This document shows positions 1 to 5,913 of a DNA stretch of 7,948 nt, piece by piece. Location of the stretch: positions 1 through 7,948 of the forward strand of contig DGTB01000068.1 in NCBI GenBank assembly GCA_002394185.1. The letters are read 5' to 3'. Below the pieces are notes generated by a model. It was not told the origin of the DNA and made no database searches. It saw nothing but the letters and a program-made list of their open reading frames with translations. Source of the stretch: Bacteroidales bacterium UBA4347 (GTDB taxonomy: Bacteria > Bacteroidota > Bacteroidia > Bacteroidales > P3). The position numbers and the translations under genes were made by a program. Numbering within the stretch: position 1 is the first letter of the stretch; each line of letters begins with the position of its first letter.

Positions 1-36
1 ATAAGAACGGCCGTATTTGGTACGTATCCGGTACGG
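1..36 (+). repeat. Left arm of window-terminal inverted repeat
   Basis: Bases 3-16 (AAGAACGGCCGTAT) are repeated exactly, in reverse complement, at 7935-7948. Beyond the exact core the two arms still match at scattered positions (an ACGT at 22-25, TC at 27-28, GG at 30-31, and a GGTAC that needs a small gap), which suggests two diverged copies of one element about 35 bases long. The arm also contains the direct repeat GGTACG at 19-24 and 30-35, and the core contains the 8-base palindrome ACGGCCGT. The next 40 bases are GC-rich with a CCCC/GGGG pair around 57-69 but no gene. Confidence 0.7.
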
Positions 37-165
37 TTTCGCTCCCCTGTGAACGTCCCCCTGCCGGGGCACGGCGTACAGTGCCTTCAAAGGCGTATAA
101 GTCGCTGTGGGATGTGTATTTATGGTGTGGATATTCCGCCGGAGGTGGAAAAGTTTATGCTTTTT

Positions 166-199
166 ATTGTGGATATTTCATTTTTATTTTGTATATTTG
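166..199 (+). promoter_or_regulatory. Candidate Bacteroidota promoter for the porD-like gene
   Basis: TATATTTG at 192-199 matches the Bacteroidota -7 consensus TAnnTTTG exactly. A possible upstream element, ATTG at 166-169, lies 22 bases before it, a little further than the usual spacing of about 20, so this half is weak. Transcription would begin near base 206, leaving only about five bases before the ATG at 211, so the mRNA would be leaderless or nearly so. The surrounding 161-210 stretch is AT-rich, in contrast to the GC-rich bases before it. Confidence 0.4.
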
Positions 200-210
200 C
201 AAGATAAAGT

Positions 211-1131
211 ATGCGACGAATATTGTCTATAGTATTGATAATGACGGTATTCTGCTCCGTAAGGGGACAGGAATTCCGTTGTGCCGTGTCGGTGAACCCG
301 CAGAAGCTGCTCACCACCACGCAGGCCTATGAGTCTTCCAACGACAAAAAATTATTCGAAAACATGAAGCAGGCCCTGGAGGATTTCATCAACGGGCGCC
401 GCTGGACCAACCTCGAATTCCAGCAGCAGGAGAAAATCGACTGCTCCTTCTCGCTCATCCTCCAGCAGCGCAATTCGGCCACCGACTTCGTGGCGCAGAT
501 TTCCATCCAGATGCGCCGCCCGGTCTACAACTCCACCTACACCACCGGTCTTTTCAACTACATGGAGCAACCCAACTTCTCGTTCTCCTACAACGAGAGT
601 CAACCGCTTGATTTCGACTTGAATAATTTCAGCAGCATCCTTTCCTCGACGGTGGCGTACTACTGCTATGTGATGCTGGGCATCTATTTCGACAGCTTCG
701 CCCCCAACGGCGGCGACCCCTACTACCAGATGGCGCAGGAGGTGGTGCAGGCCATCGATGTGTCGAAGTACTCCGGATGGGACTCCAAGGGCGGGCGTAG
801 CCGCTACTGGTTCATGGAAAACCACACCAACAGCGCCTATGCGTCGCTGCGCGAGGCCTACTACAATTATCACCGTCTCGGGCTCGACTTGATGACGCGC
901 GACCAGCCCAAGGCCCGCCAGGCCATCATCCAGGCCCTCCGCGGCTTGCAGACGGCCCATCGCCGCAACACCTCCATGCTCTCGCTGCAACAATTTGTAG
1001 ACGTGAAGATTCAGGAGATTGTCTCTATCTTTACTCCGGCCCCACCCGAGGAACAGAAAGAGGTCTACAACATCATCCGCGACATAAGCCCCATCAACGT
1101 GGCCAAACTGAAAGGTTTTAACACAAAATAA
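211..1131 (+). CDS. porD: PorD-like DUF4835 exported protein (type IX secretion associated)
   Basis: This 306-residue protein belongs to the DUF4835 family, which is annotated as PorD and linked to the type IX secretion system of Bacteroidota; its molecular role there is not settled. Residues 1-19 form a signal peptide (two Arg, a hydrophobic core, VRG cut before Gln20), so it is exported to the periplasm or outer membrane. Family landmarks seen here include a polar segment FINGRRWT (59-66), RRPVYNSTY (102-110), a stretch with YNESQPLDF (127-135), the aromatic segment ending LGIYFDSF (156-163) followed by GG, a GW at 189-190, and YHRLGLDLM (220-228). The length fits the family (about 300). 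The ATG at 211 was chosen because it gives a full signal peptide and lies just after the promoter element. The aminotransferase follows 12 bases later. In other Bacteroidota I recall this gene beside coaBC and recN; neither is visible here. Confidence 0.88.
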   Translation: MRRILSIVLIMTVFCSVRGQEFRCAVSVNPQKLLTTTQAYESSNDKKLFENMKQALEDFINGRRWTNLEFQQQEKIDCSFSLILQQRNSATDFVAQISIQMRRPVYNSTYTTGLFNYMEQPNFSFSYNESQPLDFDLNNFSSILSSTVAYYCYVMLGIYFDSFAPNGGDPYYQMAQEVVQAIDVSKYSGWDSKGGRSRYWFMENHTNSAYASLREAYYNYHRLGLDLMTRDQPKARQAIIQALRGLQTAHRRNTSMLSLQQFVDVKIQEIVSIFTPAPPEEQKEVYNIIRDISPINVAKLKGFNTK

Positions 1132-1143
1132 ATCATCAATATC

Positions 1144-2460
1144 ATGACCCAAATACCTATACAGAAAGAAACGATAGACCGCATTGCAGCGGCCAACAAA
1201 ATCCAGAACCCTGGCAAGGCCAGTATCCGCGAGATGCGCAAGATGATTCAGGACGTTGAAAAAGAGACCGGTGTCCGCTTCGTGAAGATGGAGATGGGCA
1301 TCCCCGGCCTGCCCGCCCCTAAGGTGGGCGTCGAGGCCCAGATCGAGGCCCTCCGCAACGGTGTGGCTTCCATCTACCCCGAAATCTACGGCACTGCCGA
1401 CTTCAAGAAGGAGGCCTCCCGCTTCGTCAAGAACTTCCTCGACATCGACGTCACCCCCGACTGCTGCGTGCCCACCGTGGGAAGCATGCAGGCCGGCTTC
1501 GCCAGCTTCCTCACCCTCACCCGCTACGACGCCAAGAAGACCAAGGTGCTCTTCATCGACCCCGGTTTCCCCGTGCAGAAGCAGCAGTGCCGCGTCCTCG
1601 GCATCCCCATGAAGACCTTCGACGTCTACGAATACCGTGGCGACAAGCTGCGCGACAAACTTAAAGAAGAACTTAAAGACGGCGACGTTGCCTGCCTGAT
1701 TTACAGCTCTCCCAACAATCCCGCCTGGTTCTGCTTCACCGACCACGAACTCCAGATTATCGGCGAGATGGCCAACAAGTACGGTGTGGTTGTCCTCGAG
1801 GACGACGCCTACTTCCTGATGGACTTCCGCAAGGACTACAGCGTCCCCGGCCAGGCCCCCTTCCAGCCCACCGTTGCCAAATACACTGACAACTATGTGC
1901 TTATGATTTCAGGCTCGAAGAGCTTCTCCTATGCCGGCGAGCGCATCGCCATGATGATCTGCAGCCCCAAGCTGTTCAACAAGGAGTGCCCCGACCTGGC
2001 CCGCTACTACAGCCAGACGCAACTCGGCCGCGCCCTGATTTTCGGCACTTTGTACTGCCTCAGTTCAGGTACTGCTCACAGTGTCCAGTACGCTATGGCC
2101 GCCATGCTGAAGGGCGCCAACGACGGCACCTTCAACTTCGTGAAGGACATCAGGGAGTACGGCGAGAAGGCCAACGTCATGAAGAAACTCTTCACCGACA
2201 ACGGCTTCTATATTGTCTATGACAAGGATATGGGCGAGGACATCGGCGACGGTTTCTACTTCACCTTCTGCTATCCCGGTTTCGGTGGCGTCGACCTGCT
2301 CAACGAGCTCATCCGCTACGGCGTCAGCGCCATCGCCCTCGACATTACGGGCAGCCACAAGCAGGGCATCCGTGCCTGTGTGGCCCTGGTGCAGCGCGAC
2401 CAGTTCCCCGACCTCAAGGTCCGCCTCGAACAGTTCCACAAAGACCATCCGGTGAAATAA
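1144..2460 (+). CDS. PLP-dependent class I/II aminotransferase
   Basis: A complete fold-type I, aspartate-aminotransferase-like enzyme of 438 residues, cytosolic, expected to move an amino group between an amino acid and a 2-oxo acid using pyridoxal phosphate. The active-site set is intact: the NNP loop at 191-193 (cofactor O3' contact), the DDAY segment at 220-223 (Asp for the pyridine nitrogen, Tyr for O3'), the Schiff-base lysine Lys259 in SGSKSFSYAGER (256-267) with Arg267 for the phosphate, and Arg410 as the likely binder of the substrate carboxylate. The first 40 residues are an extra charged helical segment. The usual NPTG loop is NPAW here. The substrate cannot be read from sequence. 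It lies 12 bases behind the porD-like gene and probably shares its mRNA, though no functional link between the two is evident. A strong terminator follows 17 bases after the stop. Confidence 0.92.
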   Translation: MTQIPIQKETIDRIAAANKIQNPGKASIREMRKMIQDVEKETGVRFVKMEMGIPGLPAPKVGVEAQIEALRNGVASIYPEIYGTADFKKEASRFVKNFLDIDVTPDCCVPTVGSMQAGFASFLTLTRYDAKKTKVLFIDPGFPVQKQQCRVLGIPMKTFDVYEYRGDKLRDKLKEELKDGDVACLIYSSPNNPAWFCFTDHELQIIGEMANKYGVVVLEDDAYFLMDFRKDYSVPGQAPFQPTVAKYTDNYVLMISGSKSFSYAGERIAMMICSPKLFNKECPDLARYYSQTQLGRALIFGTLYCLSSGTAHSVQYAMAAMLKGANDGTFNFVKDIREYGEKANVMKKLFTDNGFYIVYDKDMGEDIGDGFYFTFCYPGFGGVDLLNELIRYGVSAIALDITGSHKQGIRACVALVQRDQFPDLKVRLEQFHKDHPVK

Positions 2461-2477
2461 AACCTTCACCGACAGGC

Positions 2478-2525
2478 AAAAAAAAAAGGACGCCGAGGCC
2501 CGCAATGGCCTCGACGTCCTTTTTT
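2478..2525. terminator. Bidirectional intrinsic terminator between converging units
   Basis: A 13-position stem pairs 2488-2500 with 2507-2519 with one internal mismatch (C2493/A2514), closing a six-base loop (CGCAAT). Ten A residues precede it (2478-2487) and six T residues follow (2520-2525), so it can terminate transcription from either strand. It sits 17 bases after the aminotransferase stop and about 113 bases after the end of the minus-strand lipoprotein gene, exactly where two converging units meet. Confidence 0.9.
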
Positions 2526-2591
2526 CCCCTTCTGCGCGGCAGCGACGCCTCGCAGAAGACTGAGATGTGCATTGTGATGTTTCTGTTTTCA

Positions 2592-2613
2592 CTGCCGTCC
2601 GCAAGGATGGCAG
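2592..2613 (-). other. Short hairpin after the last lipoprotein gene
   Basis: CTGCCGTCC (2592-2600) pairs with GGATGGCAG (2605-2613) over nine positions, one of them a G/T pair, around the four-base loop GCAA. It starts 25 bases past the stop of the minus-strand lipoprotein gene. On the minus strand it is followed by TGAAAACAG, not a T-run, so it is not a classical terminator; it may stabilise the 3' end of the lipoprotein mRNA. Read on the plus strand the loop is of the GNRA type and a TTTT follows shortly after. Confidence 0.45.
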
Positions 2614-2638
2614 CTGGTTTTCATAATGGCGCATCTTT

Positions 2639-3181
2639 TTATATCGGCTCTACCCAGTCACAAGCATCGTCCGTTTGTTTATGCCACACTCCCTTGTCGT
2701 CAGCATATACGTCTTCGCTGCAAATATCAATGGGGTTGCAGGTGAATTTTATGTAATTGCTGCCGTCATCTGCTGTTTCGACAAATATAAAAATATCGCC
2801 CACCTCCGTAAGGAATATTACCTGTTGATCTCCATTGTAAAATACGGTGCCATTGTCCACCACGTCAAATTTCACGCCTTTCCATTCCAAGGTTTCCTTG
2901 GCTCCACTAAAATAATTCATACGGTCGTCGTACACAACGAACCTGTCATCGCCCATTTCGATGCTGTCCTTCTCCAGATTAGGACTGTATTTGATGTAAA
3001 CGACCTGCAAGGAGTTTGGTGTTTTCAAATCTTTGAAGTGGTATTCATTCGTGACGAGAACGGACGATGGCTCACCATTCTGCGTGGTGTCTGCGTCGGT
3101 CTTGTTTTCCGTCCCGCTCTTGCAGGCGGTCATCATTCCGAGGGCGCACGCCATTGCGCCGAACAAAAAGAGCTTCTTCAT
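2639..3181 (-). CDS. Lipoprotein of unknown function, 180 residues (third gene of cluster)
   Basis: Residues 1-19 are a lipoprotein signal peptide, with lipobox MTAC placing the acylated cysteine at Cys20; the protein is expected on the inner or outer membrane facing the periplasm. After a polar linker rich in T, D, N and G (21-38) the mature part alternates short hydrophobic and charged stretches (VVYIKY, FVVYDD, VIFLTE, IFIFVE), suggesting a small beta-rich domain, and ends in a Trp- and Asp-rich tail with two cysteines near 147-174. No family was recognised. Its first 72 bases are 94 percent identical to those of the next lipoprotein gene upstream, but the rest is unlike. It lies 31 bases after that gene and probably shares its mRNA. 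No clear acidic surface-export motif follows the cysteine. Confidence 0.85.
   Translation of the reverse strand: MKKLFLFGAMACALGMMTACKSGTENKTDADTTQNGEPSSVLVTNEYHFKDLKTPNSLQVVYIKYSPNLEKDSIEMGDDRFVVYDDRMNYFSGAKETLEWKGVKFDVVDNGTVFYNGDQQVIFLTEVGDIFIFVETADDGSNYIKFTCNPIDICSEDVYADDKGVWHKQTDDACDWVEPI
3110..3181 (-). repeat. Signal-peptide repeat, copy in the third cluster gene
   Basis: The 72 bases coding for residues 1-24 match the copy at 3684-3755 at 68 positions. The differing codons give Ala11/Val, Leu14/Ile and two silent changes. Similarity stops at the end of the KSGT segment just after the lipid-bearing cysteine. Confidence 0.85.
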
Positions 3182-3212
3182 TTTAGTGGTTTATGGCTAA
3201 ATATGGGTATGT

Positions 3213-3755
3213 TCAATCTATAAACTGAGTATAACATATTGTGTCCAATGTCCCACTATAGAGGTATCGGACCACAATGGCATCGCAATCGACACCGCTA
3301 CGGTGGAGGGTGACTCCATGACTGGCCATTTGATAAGGTTCGGCTTGTGGACTGATGGGGTCTGTCTCGTAAAACAAGAACATCTCTCTTTTGGGGCCCA
3401 TCATCTGCCAATATTGCCCAGTTACATCCTCAGTGTAGGTGATACAAAGCCATGGTTCATCGTTGAAAATGATTTCTTCTGCTTGGCAAATGTAAATAAT
3501 GCTGTCAGATATATAATAATTCATTCCGTCTAAGGCAAGGCTCGGCGAGCCATCGTTGTCCCATTCGATATGCATAGGCAAACCTGCAGCTTTCAATGCC
3601 GAATCTATGATTTCAGGAGTATCTTCCGGCCCGAAAGTGGCACTTTTTATCACCTCCGCCTCTTCGAATTCTATGTTGCCACCCGTCCCGCTCTTGCAGG
3701 CGGTCATCATTCCGATGGCGCACACCATCGCGCCGAACAAAAAGAGTTTCTTCAT
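3213..3755 (-). CDS. Lipoprotein of unknown function, 180 residues (second gene of cluster)
   Basis: Signal peptide of 19 residues with lipobox MTAC and acylated Cys20, as in the neighbour downstream. The mature part is acidic at its start (EFEEAE at 29-34), followed by a probable helix with SALKAAGLP, then alternating hydrophobic and polar stretches (MNYYISDSIIYI, EMFLFYE, AIVVRYLY) suggesting beta strands. No family was recognised. It equals the downstream lipoprotein in length (180) and both have an MNYF/MNYY stretch near the middle, but outside the signal peptide I see no convincing alignment. The ATG at 3755 starts 13 bases after the stop of the membrane-protein gene, and its start region is nearly identical to that gene's own start region. 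It ends 31 bases before the next lipoprotein gene. Confidence 0.85.
   Translation of the reverse strand: MKKLFLFGAMVCAIGMMTACKSGTGGNIEFEEAEVIKSATFGPEDTPEIIDSALKAAGLPMHIEWDNDGSPSLALDGMNYYISDSIIYICQAEEIIFNDEPWLCITYTEDVTGQYWQMMGPKREMFLFYETDPISPQAEPYQMASHGVTLHRSGVDCDAIVVRYLYSGTLDTICYTQFID
3684..3755 (-). repeat. Signal-peptide repeat, copy in the second cluster gene
   Basis: Partner of the 72-base segment at 3110-3181, with four differences. The sharp end of similarity at residue 24 means that only the export module is shared between the two genes at the DNA level. Confidence 0.85.
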
Positions 3756-3772
3756 TGTCTGTCTGTGTTTAT
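3751..3772 (-). repeat. Translation-start repeat, copy before the second cluster gene
   Basis: The 22 bases ending in ATGAA match the copy at 4292-4313 at 20 positions, with the shared core ACACAGAC and GACAATGAA. Here the segment also contains the TAA stop of the membrane-protein gene (3771-3769), so the short leader was not free to be a promoter. There is no purine-rich Shine-Dalgarno sequence in it. Confidence 0.75.
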
Positions 3773-4296
3773 TGCTTCATTCGTGCATTTATACTTTGTT
3801 GTTTCCTTCGCATAAACAATGTGGTTGCAAAAATGACCAGGGCATAAATGACGGCAGGCGTCACGGACATAAACCATATACTATCCCATACTCCACTATT
3901 AAATATGGAGGAATTGTATGAGAAGCAATTGAACAACGGGAAGCCCAACGGGATAATCAGGAACACACCCACACCAATTGCAGAAACAAGGGATTCGAAG
4001 GGGAGCACGGCAAAACCCACGAGCATCACTGCCAATGGAAAAAGGTAGAGTAGCCTTGTATTGCCCCTACGCTTGAACGTCAGGGCTGGACCGATGCCGT
4101 GGATAAGCGCGGCGGCGATGCCAATGACCATAAACCAAAAGCCTACCCAAAAGCCGTCGCTCTCGTCGTCGGCAAGCACGCTCCATTTGGTCGTCAGCAG
4201 CAAGATGACGAATGCGGCGATATTGAGCACCGTGTAGATGAGCACAAACGTTCCATAGAACGACAGTCCTTTGTTGTCGGTTTTTTCTTCGTTCAT
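3769..4296 (-). CDS. Small integral membrane protein, about five helices, unknown function
   Basis: A 175-residue, very hydrophobic protein with a short charged N-terminus (MNEEKTDNKG) and five likely membrane helices near residues 12-34, 49-73, 81-100, 102-125 and 138-162, ending in a basic tail (MRRKQQ). The acidic loop DDESD (43-47) lies between helices one and two, and KRR (75-77) after helix two; the basic ends suggest a cytoplasmic C-terminus. No family was recognised. The reading frame stays open further upstream to 4545, but that part overlaps the dehydrogenase gene and reads as low-complexity Ser/Pro/Arg, so the ATG at 4296 was chosen; it also matches the start region of the gene that follows. 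It is 79 bases behind the dehydrogenase and 13 bases ahead of the first lipoprotein gene. Confidence 0.8.
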   Translation of the reverse strand: MNEEKTDNKGLSFYGTFVLIYTVLNIAAFVILLLTTKWSVLADDESDGFWVGFWFMVIGIAAALIHGIGPALTFKRRGNTRLLYLFPLAVMLVGFAVLPFESLVSAIGVGVFLIIPLGFPLFNCFSYNSSIFNSGVWDSIWFMSVTPAVIYALVIFATTLFMRRKQQSINARMKQ

Positions 4297-4313
4297 TGTC
4301 AGTCTGTGTTTGT
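4292..4313 (-). repeat. Translation-start repeat, copy before the membrane-protein gene
   Basis: Partner of the 22-base segment at 3751-3772, differing at two positions. It spans 17 leader bases and the first five coding bases, which supports the ATG at 4296 as the true start of the membrane-protein gene. Confidence 0.75.
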
Positions 4314-4354
4314 TGTTTCTGTTCAATTTTCGCCGCGCACAGGAGCGGAGGGCG

Positions 4355-4368
4355 TTGCATGGATGCAA
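4355..4368. promoter_or_regulatory. Palindrome upstream of the membrane protein-lipoprotein unit
   Basis: TTGCAT and ATGCAA form a perfect 6-base inverted repeat with a 2-base centre, in the 79-base gap between the dehydrogenase stop and the membrane-protein start. The 2-base centre fits a protein-binding site better than an RNA hairpin. The minus strand next to it reads TCGGTTTG (4373-4366), one base off the TAnnTTTG promoter element, so it could be an operator beside a weak promoter. No -33 element was found. Confidence 0.3.
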
Positions 4369-4375
4369 ACCGACT

Positions 4376-5302
4376 TTAGAGCCACTGGTCGACGTGGCCG
4401 AAGACGATGTCGGCGCGGGCGGCGAAGCTCTCTTCGGTGGCGAAGGCCACGTGGGGCGTGACGAGGCAACGGTTGGTGGAGAGCAGGAGGTGGTTGATGG
4501 GCAGGGGAGGCTCCTGCTCGAAGACGTCGAAGGCTGCGCCGGCAATACGACTCTCTACCAGTGCTTTGCCGACGGCGGTGATGTCGCATACGGGGCCGCG
4601 GGCGGTGTTGACCAGCAGGGCGGTGGGTTTCATCAGGGAGAGGGCGCGTTCGCCGATGAGGCCGCGGGTCTCGTCGCAGAGGGGTACGTGGAGGCTGACG
4701 ATGTCGCTCTGGCGCAGCAGGTCGTCCAGCGGCATGTAGGTGACGCCCAGGGCTTTCACCTCGGGGCGCTCGGTACGGCTCCAGGCGATGACCTTGGCGC
4801 CGAAGGCCAGCAGCAGGCGGGCGGTGGCGGTGCCGATGGCGCCGGTGCCGACGATGCCGACGGTCTTGCCCCTCAGTTCGCGGCCGAGGAAGGTGCCGCG
4901 GCTGCCACCCTGGCGGATGGCTTCGTTGAGGGTGACGATGTTGCGCAGCAGGTCGAGCATCATGCCCACGGCCAGCTCGCTGACGGCGGTGGTGGAGTAG
5001 CCGGCGGCGTTCTGTACCTTGATACCGTGGTTCGAGCAATACTTGAGGTCGATATGGTCAAGACCTGTAAATGCAACGCTTAAGTACTTTAATTTTGAGC
5101 ATTGCTTTAATACGTTTTCCGTCAGTTTGATGTTGCTGATGACGGCCACATCGGCGTCCTTCATGCGCTGGGCGAGGGTCTCCTCGTCCTCTTGACGGTC
5201 CATATAATAGGTGAACTCGTGGCCCATGGCGGCATAGTGCTCGCGGAGGGTTTCAAAGTGTTCGCGGGATATACCCAGTGATTCTACACAAACAATATTC
5301 AT
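4376..5302 (-). CDS. D-2-hydroxyacid dehydrogenase (NAD(P)-dependent)
   Basis: A complete 308-residue member of the D-isomer-specific 2-hydroxyacid dehydrogenase family, a cytosolic enzyme interconverting a 2-oxo acid and a D-2-hydroxy acid. The nucleotide-binding glycines are GTGAIG at 152-157. The catalytic residues are present: Arg235 in NTARGP, Glu264 in FDVFEQEP, and His284 in TPHVAF. At the end of the second strand of the Rossmann fold the sequence is WSRT (174-177), with Ser-Arg where NAD-specific members have an acidic residue; from family knowledge this favours NADP(H), as in glyoxylate/hydroxypyruvate reductases. The exact substrate is not readable; glycerate/hydroxypyruvate or another small 2-oxo acid are possibilities. 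The ATG at 5302 begins 4 bases after the flavin reductase stop, so the two are probably translated together. Confidence 0.92.
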   Translation of the reverse strand: MNIVCVESLGISREHFETLREHYAAMGHEFTYYMDRQEDEETLAQRMKDADVAVISNIKLTENVLKQCSKLKYLSVAFTGLDHIDLKYCSNHGIKVQNAAGYSTTAVSELAVGMMLDLLRNIVTLNEAIRQGGSRGTFLGRELRGKTVGIVGTGAIGTATARLLLAFGAKVIAWSRTERPEVKALGVTYMPLDDLLRQSDIVSLHVPLCDETRGLIGERALSLMKPTALLVNTARGPVCDITAVGKALVESRIAGAAFDVFEQEPPLPINHLLLSTNRCLVTPHVAFATEESFAARADIVFGHVDQWL

Positions 5303-5306
5303 AGTT

Positions 5307-5873
5307 CTATTTACGTTTTTTTACACTGAATCCGAATCCGCCCAGCTTCTCGCCGAGGGCGTAGTATTTACCGTGGCTGTAGGCCAGGGGCCCGGCGTGG
5401 TTGAGCTGGAAGGCCCCGGTGCTCTTGTCGATGAGGCTCTCTTCGGCGTTTATGGCCACCACGTTGGCCATAAACATGTCATGGGTGCCGAGGTGCTTGA
5501 TTTCGAACACTTTGCATTCGATGTTCAGAGGGCTTTCCTTGATGAGCGGGGCTTTGACTATCTGGGCCTGCTCGGGGTGGAGGCCCATTTCGCGGAACTT
5601 GTTGACGTCGCGTCCGCTCTTCACTCCGCACCAGTCGGTCTGTCGGGCCAGGGCGGTGGTGGTGAGGTTGATGACGAACTCGCCTGTGCGGGAAATCAGC
5701 TCGTGGCTGTGGCGCTGGGGGCGCACGCTGATATAGCACATGGGCGGGTCACTGCAGATAGTGCCCGTCCATGCGATGGTGATGATGTTGTAGTTGTCCG
5801 GGCTGTCGCCGCAGCTGACCATGACGGCCGGCAGCGGGTAGATCATCGTCCCGGGTTTGAATGCGGTTTTCAT
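5307..5873 (-). CDS. Flavin reductase-domain protein (FMN-binding split barrel)
   Basis: A 188-residue protein of the flavin reductase-like family (the DIM6/NTAB group), which binds FMN and in some members reduces flavin with NAD(P)H. Family marks seen are the opening FKPGTMIYPLPAVMVSCG, a segment with NIITIAWTGTICSDPP (29-44), YISVRPQRHSHELI (47-60) likely near the phosphate of FMN, GEFVINL (64-70), and a late GPLAYSHGKYYALGE stretch (161-175). An upstream in-frame ATG at 5909 would add 12 residues (MDRRHPAGTIEK) that fall across a hairpin and do not look like this family, so the ATG at 5873 was chosen; AGAGAAA precedes it. It follows dnaA by 40 bases and precedes the dehydrogenase by 4. Its true electron acceptor is unknown; many members of this group have none assigned. 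Confidence 0.88.
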   Translation of the reverse strand: MKTAFKPGTMIYPLPAVMVSCGDSPDNYNIITIAWTGTICSDPPMCYISVRPQRHSHELISRTGEFVINLTTTALARQTDWCGVKSGRDVNKFREMGLHPEQAQIVKAPLIKESPLNIECKVFEIKHLGTHDMFMANVVAINAEESLIDKSTGAFQLNHAGPLAYSHGKYYALGEKLGGFGFSVKKRK

Positions 5874-5885
5874 TTTCTCTATCGT

Positions 5886-5902
5886 GCCGGCAGGATGCCG
5901 GC
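5886..5902 (-). other. GC-rich hairpin between dnaA and the flavin reductase gene
   Basis: GCCGGCA and TGCCGGC pair perfectly over seven bases with a three-base loop. The hairpin begins 11 bases after the dnaA stop and ends 12 bases before the flavin reductase ATG. No T-run follows on the minus strand, so it is unlikely to stop transcription fully; it may protect an mRNA end or reduce translation of the next gene. It could also uncouple the two genes if a processing site lies there. Confidence 0.5.
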
Positions 5903-5913
5903 GGTCCATGTTA

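Noticed and set aside
352..1746. Open frame of 464 codons on the minus strand across the porD-like and aminotransferase genes
   Set aside because: It runs across two well-supported genes and their spacer, with biased composition and no recognisable motif.
4297..4545. Upstream extension of the membrane-protein frame to an ATG at 4545
   Set aside because: It overlaps the dehydrogenase gene in another frame and encodes low-complexity Ser/Pro sequence; the ATG at 4296 has a start region matching that of the next gene.
4271..5083. Open frame of 270 codons on the plus strand opposite the dehydrogenase
   Set aside because: Gly/Ala/Asp/Glu-rich mirror of the dehydrogenase codons; no domain.
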